A stretch of DNA of 64,000 nucleotides, taken from Paenibacillus sp. BK033. GTDB taxonomy: Bacteria > Bacillota > Bacilli > Paenibacillales > Paenibacillaceae. Each line of letters starts with the position of its first letter. The stretch's first letter is position 1. Both the position numbers and the translations under genes were made by a program. Below the pieces are notes generated by a model. That model was not told the DNA's origin, ran no database searches, and saw only the letters and a program-made list of their open reading frames with translations. Location of the stretch: contig NZ_SLVP01000007.1 of assembly GCF_004345425.1 (NCBI RefSeq), positions 282,351-346,350 on the forward strand, given 5' to 3'. Shown piece by piece: positions 34,061 to 42,483 of the stretch.

Positions 34061-35524
34061 TTACTTCCCGAGCATAGCTTTCGCAGCGTCCCCGATCCTT
34101 TGGATCCCTATGACGATATTCTCGTCGGAGACGCGGGAGAAGCCAAGCCGCATCGTATGGCGGCCGCCGCCGTCGGTGTAGAAAATATCGCCGGGAGTGA
34201 ACAGTACGCCTTGCTCGGTGCAGGCCTGCAGCAGCTCCCTTGTGGAGAAGCTCTCCTCGAACTCGACGAACAGGTGGAGCCCGCCGTCGCCCGACAGCCT
34301 TTTCAGCGGCAGATACGTCCTGCAGCTCTCCACGGCCAGCTCGTATTTGCGCTTATACTCCGCCTTCGCGCGCTTCAGATATTTCTCGAAGTTGCCGTTA
34401 TGAAGATATTGATAGAGCAGCGATTGATCAAGAGTTGAAGTATGAATGGTCCGCGCGCGTTTGACGCTTTCCAGATAGTCGATCAGCTCCTTATCCGCCA
34501 GAATCCATCCGACGCGTAGGCCGGGGAACAGAATTTTGGAGAAGCTGCCTAAATAAATCGTTCCGTTATTGCGGTTGCCGCCGTAAGCGAGCAGAGGGGC
34601 CACGTGAGCGCCTGAATAACGAAGCTCTTCATTAAAGCCGTCCTCGATAATCGGAATCCGGCGGTCGTTCAGCATCCGCACCGTCTGAGCCCGTTTCTCG
34701 TGGGACATTACGATTCCCGTCGGGTTATGGTACGAAGGAACAAGGTAAGCGAGGTCATAGTCCTGCCCGCCAAGCTTCTCTTCCAGCTGTTCTAGGCTAA
34801 TGCCGTCAGGCTCCATATCTACGCCGGTAACGGCAAATTGGTGCATCTTTAAATTTTTTATGGCGGTATGATGAGTCGGGTTCTCGCATAACGCGTGTCC
34901 GCTGCGCTTTCCAAGCGCCGACAGGACAAGATCGAACCCTTCCGTAAAACCGTTTGTAATGAGCATATCCTTGCCGGTCAGATCGACGCCTTTGTTTTCC
35001 ATGTAACGCATCAGGAATTCGATCAGGGGCTTATAGCCCTTGGCGTAGCCGTAATTGAGAATAATGTTGCCTTCCAGCGACATCCGGTCGAGGAAAGCCC
35101 GCTTCACATTTTGCAGATCAAACAGCTTCTCGTCCGGAGCAATGCTCGTAAAAGAAATCGCCCCCCGCTTCGCGCGGATGCCATGCTTCATCAGATCATG
35201 CTCTTCCGCGGCGCGGGCCAGATCGTTCATCCGTTCGCTCCAGTCAAGCTTCTTGCCGGCGCCCTCTTCCGCCGCAACGCCGCCCGCCGATTGCGCGACG
35301 AAGTTGCCTTTTCCTTTTACGGCATATATAAATCCTTCATCCACCAGGTCCGCGTAAGCGGTCACGATGGTATTGCGCCCTACATTCATCAAGAGACTTA
35401 ACTCTCGCGTGGACGGGAGCTTCTGATTCGCTTGCAGCGCGCCCGTTATCATCAGCCGTTTCATGTAATCCTTGACCTGCATCGAAACCGGCCGGTCGCT
35501 TGCGAATTGAATATCAGAATACAC
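34061..35524 (-). CDS. MocR/PdxR-type GntR regulator with aminotransferase domain
   Basis: A 487-aa fusion of an N-terminal GntR winged helix (about 10-75: LPSTRELSLLMNVGRNTIVTA) with a class I aminotransferase domain. The PLP lysine is in IYLGSFSKILFPGLRVGW (about residue 325). Such regulators sense PLP or amino-compound adducts. Start GTG 35524 follows TTTGGAGGTGATGGG. Its regulated partner is not obvious from the neighbours; the minus-strand SDR remnant upstream could once have been one. Confidence 0.9.
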   Translation of the reverse strand: MYSDIQFASDRPVSMQVKDYMKRLMITGALQANQKLPSTRELSLLMNVGRNTIVTAYADLVDEGFIYAVKGKGNFVAQSAGGVAAEEGAGKKLDWSERMNDLARAAEEHDLMKHGIRAKRGAISFTSIAPDEKLFDLQNVKRAFLDRMSLEGNIILNYGYAKGYKPLIEFLMRYMENKGVDLTGKDMLITNGFTEGFDLVLSALGKRSGHALCENPTHHTAIKNLKMHQFAVTGVDMEPDGISLEQLEEKLGGQDYDLAYLVPSYHNPTGIVMSHEKRAQTVRMLNDRRIPIIEDGFNEELRYSGAHVAPLLAYGGNRNNGTIYLGSFSKILFPGLRVGWILADKELIDYLESVKRARTIHTSTLDQSLLYQYLHNGNFEKYLKRAKAEYKRKYELAVESCRTYLPLKRLSGDGGLHLFVEFEESFSTRELLQACTEQGVLFTPGDIFYTDGGGRHTMRLGFSRVSDENIVIGIQRIGDAAKAMLGK

Positions 35525-35536
35525 CCCATCACCTCC

Positions 35537-35580
35537 AAAGAATTGCTGCCGCTTGGCGGCTATTCTTGCTTCGTAAGCAT
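35537..35580 (-). promoter_or_regulatory. SD-adjacent hairpin element E5
   Basis: Minus strand: ATGCTTACGAAGCAAGAAT, GCCGC/GCGGC hairpin, ATTCTT, then TGGAGGTG of the MocR gene. A compact copy of the family. Confidence 0.55.
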
Positions 35581-35610
35581 AAGCTTATCATGGCACAAAA
35601 TTGCTCCAAG

Positions 35611-35653
35611 CAAAAGAACCACGCTAGGCGTCTTTCGCCTTTCGCGTGGTTCT
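35611..35653 (-). terminator. Terminator after the SDR remnant
   Basis: AGAACCACGC and GCGTGGTTCT pair around a loop, with TTTTGC on the minus strand. It follows the remnant's stop codon by about 24 bp. Confidence 0.65.
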
Positions 35654-35676
35654 AAGACTAGCCTCGCTCGATTTTG

Positions 35677-35790
35677 TCACTTCGCCGTCACGCCTTTGCA
35701 ACCAGGCAACTCGATGCCCGTCAGATACGATGCGTCATCCGGCGTGAGGAACAGTTTGATAAAACCCGCTGCATTTTGCGGCCATTGTGC
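35677..35790 (-). pseudogene. C-terminal remnant of an SDR oxidoreductase
   Basis: The minus-strand frame ending at 35677 reads AAGFIKLFLTPDDASYLTG then IELPGCKGVTAK and stop. That is the typical C-terminus of a short-chain dehydrogenase (SSYVTGIELxVDGG), with the final loop decayed. It is followed by a terminator at the expected place. No N-terminal part of an SDR is found upstream, so most of the gene has been deleted. Confidence 0.55.
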
Positions 35791-35795
35791 AGTCC

Positions 35796-35979
35796 GGCAT
35801 CGATGACCTCTCGATTCGCCCCGATCTGCAGATCATAGAAACGCTGACGACGATTACGCCATTTTTCCCGTCAGCTATCGCTGCAGAATAACATTCTGCT
35901 GTTCGAATCGGATCTCGAGTCCAGACCGCAGCTGCTTATTCTCAAAAGGATGTTCATCGATTACGTAAAGAACAAATAA
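35796..35979 (+). pseudogene. Frameshifted coding remnant, unknown
   Basis: Two plus-strand frames join end to end: GIDDLSIRPDLQIIETLTTI in one frame and then RQLSLQNNILLFESDLES with RPQLLILKRMFIDYVKNK in another. Each reads like real protein, so a one-base shift near 35860-35880 may have broken an old gene end. No start codon or family is recognised. Confidence is low because a short stretch can look coding by chance. Confidence 0.3.
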
Positions 35980-36000
35980 TGCATCGGCTCCAACGCAAAA

Positions 36001-36036
36001 AAGAACGCTTGCCCGCACGGTACGGGAAGCGTTCTT
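36001..36036 (-). terminator. Terminator of the SLH-GH18 gene
   Basis: AAGAACGCTT and AAGCGTTCTT with an inner CCCG/CGGG; T6 tail on the minus strand. Confidence 0.85.
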
Positions 36037-36078
36037 TTATCTTAATCGGATAAATAAATAAGAGCATGAATCCATAAA

Positions 36079-37695
36079 CTAATTAAAATTTAACCCGTAG
36101 AACCGTTCAGCATTGCTAAGACTGTTGTAAATATCGGTGCTGGCTCCGCCGATGTACCAATAGGCAAGACCCGCCAGATTATAATCCATTGCTTTTTTAT
36201 ATTTGGCGGCAAGCGATCTTCCATCCTCGATCCAGAGCTGATGCTTAAGGCCGTTAAGCTGGTACGATACGGTATATTGCGCAACCGATGCGTCCCATGC
36301 GGGGAGAAGCGAACGGTTGCGGACGATGTTGTTTTGCTCGATGAGCGTCAGTTCCGAAGCCGTTACCTTTCCGGATTTATCGGTGGCCCAGTCCTGATTG
36401 TAATAAGGCAGCGCCAAGATAACCTTGCTTGCCGGCACTTCCTCGAGGATGTTGGCGATCGCATAGTCCACATAGGGCAGCGAGGCGACTGAGCCTGCGA
36501 TTGGACTGGTGCTCCAATGCTCGTCGTAAGCCATCAACACCATGTAATCGGCCGAAGCGCCAAGCGCTTTGTAATCGAAGCCTTCGGTCCAGTCACTGCC
36601 AAGGTCAGGCGATACGCATACCGAGACGATGGCGCCAATCTTGTGCAGCTTCGCGCTAAGCTCGCTAATAAAAGCGGTCATATAGGCACGGTCTTCGGGA
36701 GCGACATTTTCGAAATCGATGTTCAGTCCCTTGAGTCCGTACTTCTGCACATAGCCCGTAAGTTGATCGACCACTTTACCGCGGTACGTCGCATTGGACA
36801 AGTTCTGATGCGTCACTTCCTGGCTGGAGCGGTTGCCGACCATTCCCCAAATTTGTCTTTTGTTTTTGCTTGCCCAGCTTACGAGCGACTGATCCGTGTA
36901 GTCTGCCACAACTCCTGCCGGGTCGAAGAAGTACCAACGCGGGGATAAAGTCGTTACGTTCGCTTGGAGAACCGACTGCTCATATTGGGCCGTCGTCTGG
37001 CCGTATTGCCAGCCAAGCTGGATGCGGGCTGCAGACTGCGATTTCGCAAGCGCGGTAGCCCACTTTGCATTTTGCAGAGCGCGATCAATGACAGCGGCCG
37101 TTTCCTGTCTGGTCATCCCGTCTGCCGGATTAAAATGACCGTTCGCATCACCGGCCATCAGGTTAAGCTCGAGCGCCGCACCAACCGCCTTATCGGCCCA
37201 ATCCGCGATCTCGTCAGCGTCCGCAAAAAACGAGGTATCGCCGGATACACCGGACTGCTTGAATGCCCGTATGAGCATAATCGCCGCTTCCTGCCTTGTT
37301 ACGGGCTTTGACGGTTCAAAGCTATGCGCGCTTGTCCCATCCGCAAGGCCGACCTGGACGGCAGCCGTAACCGCGTCGTAATACCAGTCTGTGGGCTTCA
37401 TATCCTTAAATGGATTGATAGCGCCGTGAACGGTTTTGATCCCGAGTACGCGGTCCAGAATCGTGATGAATTCCGCCCGGGTAACGGGCTGTTTGGGCGA
37501 AAAGGTTCTAGCGGAAGTCCCCGATAATATCTGTTTCTCATATAAACGAATGATAGAGTCCTTGGCAAAGCTGCCCGCAATATCGTCGAAAGGCAGCTTG
37601 TTCGTGCTGGCTGCATCAACGGTAGGAACGATCCCCATTAGACAGGACAATGCTGCTGCTCCCGCGACCCATCTCTTAAACTTGCTGCTAATCAA
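36079..37695 (-). CDS. SLH-domain glycoside hydrolase family 18 protein
   Basis: A 538-aa secreted surface enzyme. A signal peptide (MISSKFKRWVAGAAALSCL, cut near VDAAS) is followed by three SLH repeats (about 35-80, 95-145, 160-205) that bind the cell wall, then a GH18 barrel from about 235. The catalytic motif is seen as GLNIDFENV, with the acid Glu. Similar proteins (YdhD, SleL) cleave cortex or wall peptidoglycan or chitin-like sugars. Start TTG 37695 has AGGGGG at nine bases; the longer ATG start at 37725 lies within element E6. Confidence 0.9.
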   Translation of the reverse strand: MISSKFKRWVAGAAALSCLMGIVPTVDAASTNKLPFDDIAGSFAKDSIIRLYEKQILSGTSARTFSPKQPVTRAEFITILDRVLGIKTVHGAINPFKDMKPTDWYYDAVTAAVQVGLADGTSAHSFEPSKPVTRQEAAIMLIRAFKQSGVSGDTSFFADADEIADWADKAVGAALELNLMAGDANGHFNPADGMTRQETAAVIDRALQNAKWATALAKSQSAARIQLGWQYGQTTAQYEQSVLQANVTTLSPRWYFFDPAGVVADYTDQSLVSWASKNKRQIWGMVGNRSSQEVTHQNLSNATYRGKVVDQLTGYVQKYGLKGLNIDFENVAPEDRAYMTAFISELSAKLHKIGAIVSVCVSPDLGSDWTEGFDYKALGASADYMVLMAYDEHWSTSPIAGSVASLPYVDYAIANILEEVPASKVILALPYYNQDWATDKSGKVTASELTLIEQNNIVRNRSLLPAWDASVAQYTVSYQLNGLKHQLWIEDGRSLAAKYKKAMDYNLAGLAYWYIGGASTDIYNSLSNAERFYGLNFN

Positions 37696-37711
37696 GAGAA
37701 TGTTCCCCCTA

Positions 37712-37775
37712 AATAGAATGATCATACAAACAGCCAGACTAGGTGTCCGTGATGATTCTTGCGTCTTAGCAAAAG
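37712..37775 (-). promoter_or_regulatory. SD-adjacent hairpin element E6
   Basis: Minus strand: GCTAAGACGCAAGAATCATCAC, a loop, GTATGATCATTCTA, then TTTAGGGGG of the SLH-GH18 gene. Arms AGAATCATCA and TGATCATTCT still pair with one mismatch. Confidence 0.5.
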
Positions 37776-37999
37776 CTTCAATAATACATCAGATCATGCT
37801 TCTCTAATGGTAACAAAGTTCAGGCAACGGTTCATCGGCAAGAAAATGGGAATCGGCATCGGTCAGCCGTACTTCAGGTACAAGCGTCAATGAGCGCCAT
37901 TTATAATTGGTCAAATGCCTCAGGAACAAACACCCAAGCACCTTGGAGAAAACGGTCATAAGTTATAGAGTACTCAAGACGTAAGGAGGTGCATGTAGA

Positions 38000-38104
38000 A
38001 TGTCCGGTTACGTTGGTGGTGTTAACTCTACAGGTTTCATCCTGGTGCTTTTTATACTGTTGGTGATCATTATTTGCGGTTGTGGCTTCGGTAAATTTTA
38101 TTAA
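38000..38104 (+). CDS. YjcZ family sporulation mini-protein
   Basis: A 34-aa peptide with one hydrophobic helix. The sequence MSGYVGGVNSTGFILVLF, then a hydrophobic stretch and CGCGF, matches the YjcZ/SscA-type family of Bacillales spore proteins. ATG 38000 follows AAGGAGGTGCATGTAGA. It is short and would be missed by most gene callers. It is probably made in the forespore or coat, by family analogy. A terminator follows. Confidence 0.8.
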   Translation: MSGYVGGVNSTGFILVLFILLVIIICGCGFGKFY

Positions 38105-38160
38105 TCCCTAGCTTATCTGCACTAATCTTCGCGGCAGCATACGAAGCTTAGTCCGCAAGC

Positions 38161-38186
38161 AAAAGGCCCATTTCGATGGGCCTTTT
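38161..38186 (+). terminator. Terminator of the YjcZ gene
   Basis: AAAAGGCCCAT and ATGGGCCTTTT pair around TTCG. Confidence 0.8.
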
Positions 38187-38435
38187 GTGCGTTTTACGGA
38201 GATCGCGGCTTCCGAATGGAACATGCCGTCTTCCCTTGCGATGCCTTAGCCTGCTGCGAATTTGGCGGGACATGCCCCTGCTCCATTCCCCTACCCCGGA
38301 CGGGGGCAAGCGAATGTCGAATTGTGCTACAATGGGACAATCCGAGTGTTTAGGAGCTTACATAATTGCGCATGCTAATAGAGAGATTCATAGATTGAGA
38401 GAGAGAAACGGACAACCGGAGAGGAGACGTTAAGA
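38187..38435 (+). other. Leader region of the M15 peptidase gene
   Basis: No gene is seen here. A possible -10 TACAAT near 38330 lies about 105 bp before the next start, and CCCGGACGGGGG forms a small stem at about 38295. Nothing else is evident. Confidence 0.35.
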
Positions 38436-39074
38436 ATGCCCGAACCTTTGGCACGGCAAAATACGACCGTTGGCCGATTAGGCCAGCCGTATGTCAGGCC
38501 GGAACAGAAGCAGAAGAGAAGCCGGGTTATGACCTCGCTTGTTTTAATTGCGATTATTGTCATGGGCTGGCGATGGGTCGAATCGGTACAGGATCATCCC
38601 GCGCCTGCCCGGGAGCAGGCTCCTGCGAAAAGCACGGCAATCGTCGGCCTTCACCCGATTGTTGCAGAGAAGGCGGATGAGCTTGTGGCCCAGACCGGCA
38701 AGCTGGGTATAAAAATCATGATCACCGACGATTTCCGCTCAAGCGAGGAGCAGAACGCCCTTTACAAGAAGGGCCGGTCCGAGCCGGGCCAAGTGGTCAC
38801 CAATGTTAGAGGCGGCGCTTCTTACCATAACTACGGGCTTGCGGTCGATTTCGCGCTGGTCAAGCCGGATGGCGACGTTATCTGGGATATGGAATATGAC
38901 GGCAATCGCAACGGCAAGTCCGACTGGATGGAGGTCGTCTCGGCCGCCAAAAAGCTAGGCTTTGCCTGGGGCGGAGACTGGACAAGCTTCAAGGACTATC
39001 CCCACCTTCAAATGGACTTTGGCTACTCGATAAAAGATTTGCAGAACGGCAAACGCCCGCCTGCAACCGAATAA
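38436..39074 (+). CDS. M15 family peptidase (VanY/CwlK-like)
   Basis: A 212-aa membrane-anchored peptidoglycan endopeptidase. One helix (about 30-45, TSLVLIAIIVMGW) is followed by an outside M15 domain with zinc ligands in YHNYGLAVDFAL (His and Asp) and HLQMDF (His). The family cleaves D-Ala-D-Ala or L-Ala-D-Glu bonds in wall peptides. ATG 38436 lies after GGAGAGGAGACGTTAAGA. It is monocistronic with its own terminator. Confidence 0.9.
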   Translation: MPEPLARQNTTVGRLGQPYVRPEQKQKRSRVMTSLVLIAIIVMGWRWVESVQDHPAPAREQAPAKSTAIVGLHPIVAEKADELVAQTGKLGIKIMITDDFRSSEEQNALYKKGRSEPGQVVTNVRGGASYHNYGLAVDFALVKPDGDVIWDMEYDGNRNGKSDWMEVVSAAKKLGFAWGGDWTSFKDYPHLQMDFGYSIKDLQNGKRPPATE

Positions 39075-39124
39075 CAAGACATGGCCCTGCGCGGAACAGT
39101 CAGCGCAAGGCCATGTCTTGTTAT
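39073..39124 (+). terminator. Terminator of the M15 gene
   Basis: AACAAGACATGGCC and GGCCATGTCTTGTT pair exactly with an inner GCGC stem. Confidence 0.85.
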
Positions 39125-39128
39125 TGTG

Positions 39129-39278
39129 CTTAACGTTACTGTGTATCGTTAAGTTACGCGATACGGGCGCTTTACTCGCCTGCTCGCAGGTTTTTTATGT
39201 GCTTAACGATGCCGTGCATCGTTAAGCCTCCTTGGTTTTGCGCTTTTAGCCGCCTTAACGATGTCCTGCATCGTTAAG
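39129..39278. repeat. Three 25-bp CTTAACG palindromes
   Basis: Copies at 39129-39153, 39202-39226 and 39254-39278. Consensus CTTAACGATGY-n3-RCATCGTTAAG with 10-11 bp arms and a 3-nt loop. Where a base of one arm changes (TAC, TGC) the other usually follows (GTA, GCA), so pairing is kept. A fourth copy is at 44834-44858 and related shorter ones at 61-421. They lie between convergent genes, where they may act as terminators or as mobile palindromic repeats. Confidence 0.75.
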
Positions 39279-39292
39279 CTTCTTGTGCCCTC

Positions 39293-39901
39293 CTACTCCG
39301 CCAGGCGAAGCAGCTCGCTCACGGTTACCAGCCGGTACCCGCTCGCCGTCAGCTCCTTCGTCAGCACGCGCACCGCTTCTACCGACTGCGAACGGTCGCC
39401 AAATCCGTCGTGGAAGATCAAGATGCTGCCATTCCGCACTTCCTTGCGCGTCGTTTCGAGGATATGGTCAACGCCCGGCATGTCCCAATCCTTGGCTTCC
39501 ATGTTCACGGCGCCGATTGACGGATAGCCATCGCGTTCAAGCATGGCATCCACTCTCTCGTCCCGCGCCAGATAAGGCAGACGCATCGTTGCGGCCCGCG
39601 TTCCCGTTACCTGCTTGATAAGCTCCTCCGTACGCGAAAGCTCGCTTTCGAATTCTTCGTCCGACAGCTCGGTCATATTGGGATGCGTATACGAATGGTT
39701 GCCGATTTCATGTCCTTGCTCATGGACAAGCCTCGCTACCTCCGGATGAGCAGCGATTTGTTCGCCGATCATATAGAAGGTTGCTTTTCCCCCTGCTTCT
39801 GCGAAGATCTTCAGCAGCTCCGGCGTGTACACCGGATGGGGTCCATCGTCAAACGTAAAAGCAACAGCCTTACTGGACGTATTAACGGATTGAATGACCA
39901 T
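39293..39901 (-). CDS. Polysaccharide deacetylase
   Basis: A 202-aa NodB-homology carbohydrate esterase 4. Metal triad is visible: TFDDGPHP (Asp) and HEIGNHSYTHPNM (two His). Catalytic His near the end is in ILIFHDGFGD. No signal peptide or membrane anchor is seen, so it may be cytosolic or the true start may be missed. Members deacetylate N-acetylglucosamine polymers. Start ATG 39901 follows ACAGGAGATGAGTC. Confidence 0.9.
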   Translation of the reverse strand: MVIQSVNTSSKAVAFTFDDGPHPVYTPELLKIFAEAGGKATFYMIGEQIAAHPEVARLVHEQGHEIGNHSYTHPNMTELSDEEFESELSRTEELIKQVTGTRAATMRLPYLARDERVDAMLERDGYPSIGAVNMEAKDWDMPGVDHILETTRKEVRNGSILIFHDGFGDRSQSVEAVRVLTKELTASGYRLVTVSELLRLAE

Positions 39902-40008
39902 AACGATTTAGACTCATCTCCTGTCGGTTAATTTCTTCCCTAGTTTAAACCTCTTCTCAAAAGCTTGTAACTAGATAAATGACGGAACAACCCTAAACAA
40001 TTAAAGGT

Positions 40009-40440
40009 TCATAGCATAAACATGACCATATAGTTTATCAACAGCCCTGCTGCGCCAAGCGCGGAATACGGCCAATGATTTTCAATTATAAAGGACGCTA
40101 CAAGCACGATCAGCGAAAAGAATGCGCCAAGCGTCCCTCCAATCATCGCAACAGCCGTATCCGTCCACAGAAACGGAAGATAGCCGCCGATGATGTACAA
40201 CACGAGGCAGAACAAGCTCCGCCCGTACTTCACGAACCGTGCCAAAAAATCCGCCAGACACGCGAAAAGCAAGCCATAGCCGTAAAAGAAACTAAAGGGT
40301 ATACTCAATCCCCTACCTGACATTTGATGAAGTTTAAACCCGTTGAATAGAAGAATAAAAACCAATAGCCCTACTCCCACCCCAAACAGCCTGGAGGCGA
40401 GATATCGGACAAAAACGCGCCAAGGTACCGCGTACGACAT
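40009..40440 (-). CDS. Unknown integral membrane protein
   Basis: A 143-aa protein with about four membrane helices (LFGVGVGLLVFILLF; FSFFYGYGLLFACLADFL; LFCLVLYIIGGYLPFLW; MIGGTLGAFFSLIVLVASF). No family is recognised. ATG 40440 follows AAAAGGAATGGTCTTT. It is a lone gene. Confidence 0.7.
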   Translation of the reverse strand: MSYAVPWRVFVRYLASRLFGVGVGLLVFILLFNGFKLHQMSGRGLSIPFSFFYGYGLLFACLADFLARFVKYGRSLFCLVLYIIGGYLPFLWTDTAVAMIGGTLGAFFSLIVLVASFIIENHWPYSALGAAGLLINYMVMFML

Positions 40441-40527
40441 AAAGACCATTCCTTTTCGCTCAAGTATGGAACGACTTTATCGTATCAAGCGGCTTGCCGT
40501 CCGTGCAGTTCTATCTTTTGTAGAACC

Positions 40528-41010
40528 CTACAAAAATTTATAATCCAGGAAGGTCGCCGCCTGCCCTCTGTAAATCCCCTGCTCATCCACCAGATTCCAT
40601 ACCGTAGCGTTAACGATGTAGAATCTCCGTCCCGTCCTGGAGATCCGGATGCCGGTATAGTTATCGACATAACCGTTTGCCGTCACCTGCGTAAAAAACC
40701 GGTCCCGTTCCGCCCGCTCCATCGGCTCTGCCGTAAGCCGCGAAGGCGTGCTGGTCAGCTGCTCCCATGTCATCTCCCACAACTCCAGAGCCATGCGGTT
40801 ACCGTAATTCAACACCGGATCGCTCTCCGTCCCATGCGACAAAATCACTCTCGGAGCCGTAAACAGCAGCTCCTCCAGCCCCTTCTCCCTATCATGCTCG
40901 GCGGACACCAATTCCTGCCCCGTCCATCTCCGGTAGCTGTCCGCGAGCAGCCTGTTATGCTCATAAGTTGCGCCTACGCCTGTTAGCGGCTTGTCCACTA
41001 TGTTCACCAT
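40528..41010 (-). CDS. MEKHLA domain protein
   Basis: A 160-aa PAS-like protein of the MEKHLA family, small cytosolic sensors of unknown ligand. The pattern VILSHGTESDPVLNYGNRMALELWEM and the downstream GIRISRTGRRFYI are typical. It follows the HAD hydrolase gene by eight bases, so the two are likely cotranslated. Start ATG? 41010 is behind GAAGGGATGGTGAAC; a GTG/ATG pair is possible. Function in signalling is inferred only. Confidence 0.82.
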   Translation of the reverse strand: MVNIVDKPLTGVGATYEHNRLLADSYRRWTGQELVSAEHDREKGLEELLFTAPRVILSHGTESDPVLNYGNRMALELWEMTWEQLTSTPSRLTAEPMERAERDRFFTQVTANGYVDNYTGIRISRTGRRFYIVNATVWNLVDEQGIYRGQAATFLDYKFL

Positions 41011-41018
41011 CCCTTCTG

Positions 41019-41720
41019 TTATTCCGCTTCGTTCCCCTTACTCCGAAGCAGCCATCGTTCAGCTGCTTTTAAATCGTCGCAAACATAATCCGGTTCGGGC
41101 CCTTGCGGCTGCCGTTTATGGAGCCGGTTCAGCCAGATCGTCTGAATCCCAAGCTTGCTTGCTCCCACAACGTCGCTGCTATAGGAGTCGCCAATATGCA
41201 CAATCTCCGAGGGCTTGAGACCGCAGCGCTTCATGCCCTCAAGAAACAATTCCGGACGCGGTTTGTAAGCCCGCACGTCCTCGCTGGTCACGATGCCCGT
41301 CACTTTGATCCCGTGAAAAGCAGCCGCTGCCTCAATATCCGCCGTATCGATATTGGATAAAATATAAATCGGGAGATCCCTGAAAGTCGAGAGAAAAGGC
41401 AAGGTGTCCTCATACAATTCCGGCTTCATCCAATGCTCAAACTGCCTTCGGATAAGCTGCTCCGCCGAACAGTCCGACTCGAAATGCGCAAGCGTCTCGA
41501 CGAGAGACAGAAGCCCCAGCTCCCGTTGCGGCTTAAACTTCTCCCCAAAGCTCGCTTCAAAGAAGCCGGACAACGTCCTCCACCAATATTGACCGATATC
41601 ACCCGGCGCGCAAGGGGTCGCCGCGCTTGCCCGGATTTGCTCATATATCGATGGTAAAATATCGTCATCCTCATGCACCAGCGTCCCGTAAAAATCAAGA
41701 AAAACAGCTTTTGCCCTCAT
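41019..41720 (-). CDS. HAD family hydrolase
   Basis: A 233-aa HAD phosphatase. Motif I DFYGTLVHEDDD supplies the nucleophile, motif II ILSNIDT, and motif IV VHIGDSYSSDVVGA. Cap domain about 20-90. Substrate unknown. ATG 41720 is chosen because AAAGGGGAG precedes it; an in-frame start at 41744 does not have one. Cotranscribed with the MEKHLA gene. Confidence 0.88.
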   Translation of the reverse strand: MRAKAVFLDFYGTLVHEDDDILPSIYEQIRASAATPCAPGDIGQYWWRTLSGFFEASFGEKFKPQRELGLLSLVETLAHFESDCSAEQLIRRQFEHWMKPELYEDTLPFLSTFRDLPIYILSNIDTADIEAAAAFHGIKVTGIVTSEDVRAYKPRPELFLEGMKRCGLKPSEIVHIGDSYSSDVVGASKLGIQTIWLNRLHKRQPQGPEPDYVCDDLKAAERWLLRSKGNEAE

Positions 41721-41749
41721 CCCGGCACTCCCCTTTCCCCTCAAGCAAA

Positions 41750-41797
41750 CATAAAAACACCTCCATGCCTAATCTCGACGATTAAAACGGAGGTGTC
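41750..41797 (-). terminator. Terminator of the UPF0303 gene
   Basis: ACACCTCC and GGAGGTGT pair; minus-strand tail TTTTTATG. Confidence 0.6.
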
Positions 41798-41814
41798 TAT
41801 TCAAATCGATTGTC

Positions 41815-42282
41815 CTATCCCTTCATCAAAAACTTGCGGATGCCGTCTACCGCCGCTTGATGGTCCTCTTCGCCAGTCAGGCCGGAGACGGTAATCGTGC
41901 CGACTTTGCCTTGGCCGCGGACGATAATCGGGAACGATCCGCCTTCGCCTTGATAGTCAGAAAGCGGCAGGCCCGAGCTTTCCGGGAACGTTGTCCCTTG
42001 GTCTCGGAACATCTCGCCAACATATAAAGAGCTGTGGCCAAAATGGTTCACAACATTTTTCTTCGTGTTCACCCAATAAATATTGTCCTTCGAAGTCCCC
42101 GCCATGTAGTGGGTATAGAGCGGATGCTCGTCGTTCTCGATATGTACCGCAATTCCTTTGCCAATCGCATCCTTCGCGTGCTGTACCACGATGTTGCCCA
42201 GTTGCAGCGCGTCCTCGTTGGTGAAAGAATCGAACTGAAGCTCCTCTTCCTGCGCAAGCAATGTCTTCATCAAATCGTTCAT
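41815..42282 (-). CDS. UPF0303 / GlcG-HbpS heme-degrading-domain protein
   Basis: A 155-aa protein of the GlcG/HbpS fold, UPF0303 subgroup, with segments YWVNTKKNVVNHFGHSSLY and FPIIVRGQGKVGTITVSGL. Some members bind heme or cobalamin; activity here is unknown. ATG 42282 follows GGGAGAGATAGGACG; the upstream in-frame stretch starting 42354 is probably not translated. Divergent from the HxlR regulator. Confidence 0.85.
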   Translation of the reverse strand: MNDLMKTLLAQEEELQFDSFTNEDALQLGNIVVQHAKDAIGKGIAVHIENDEHPLYTHYMAGTSKDNIYWVNTKKNVVNHFGHSSLYVGEMFRDQGTTFPESSGLPLSDYQGEGGSFPIIVRGQGKVGTITVSGLTGEEDHQAAVDGIRKFLMKG

Positions 42283-42483
42283 CGTCCTATCTCTCCCTGC
42301 ATCCGAATCTACCAACCCCATCTTACTATAAAAATAACCCCTTGGAAACCGCAATGCCTGGGCTCCAAGAGGTTCGCATGCTCATCCCGCGATTCGGCTT
42401 GGACATCTACTCCCCCGGAGCTATCGATTGTGCTACTATGAGAGCAAACAGACGGAGTGCGCCAAGGGAAGGATGGAGACAGC

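Noticed and set aside
37807..37893. A 28-codon ORF (MVTKFRQRFIGKK...)
   Set aside because: The peptide looks plausible but there is no ribosome-binding site and no family.
39129..39278. CRISPR array
   Set aside because: The repeats are palindromic but unevenly spaced (73 and 52 bp), only three in number, and no cas genes are near.
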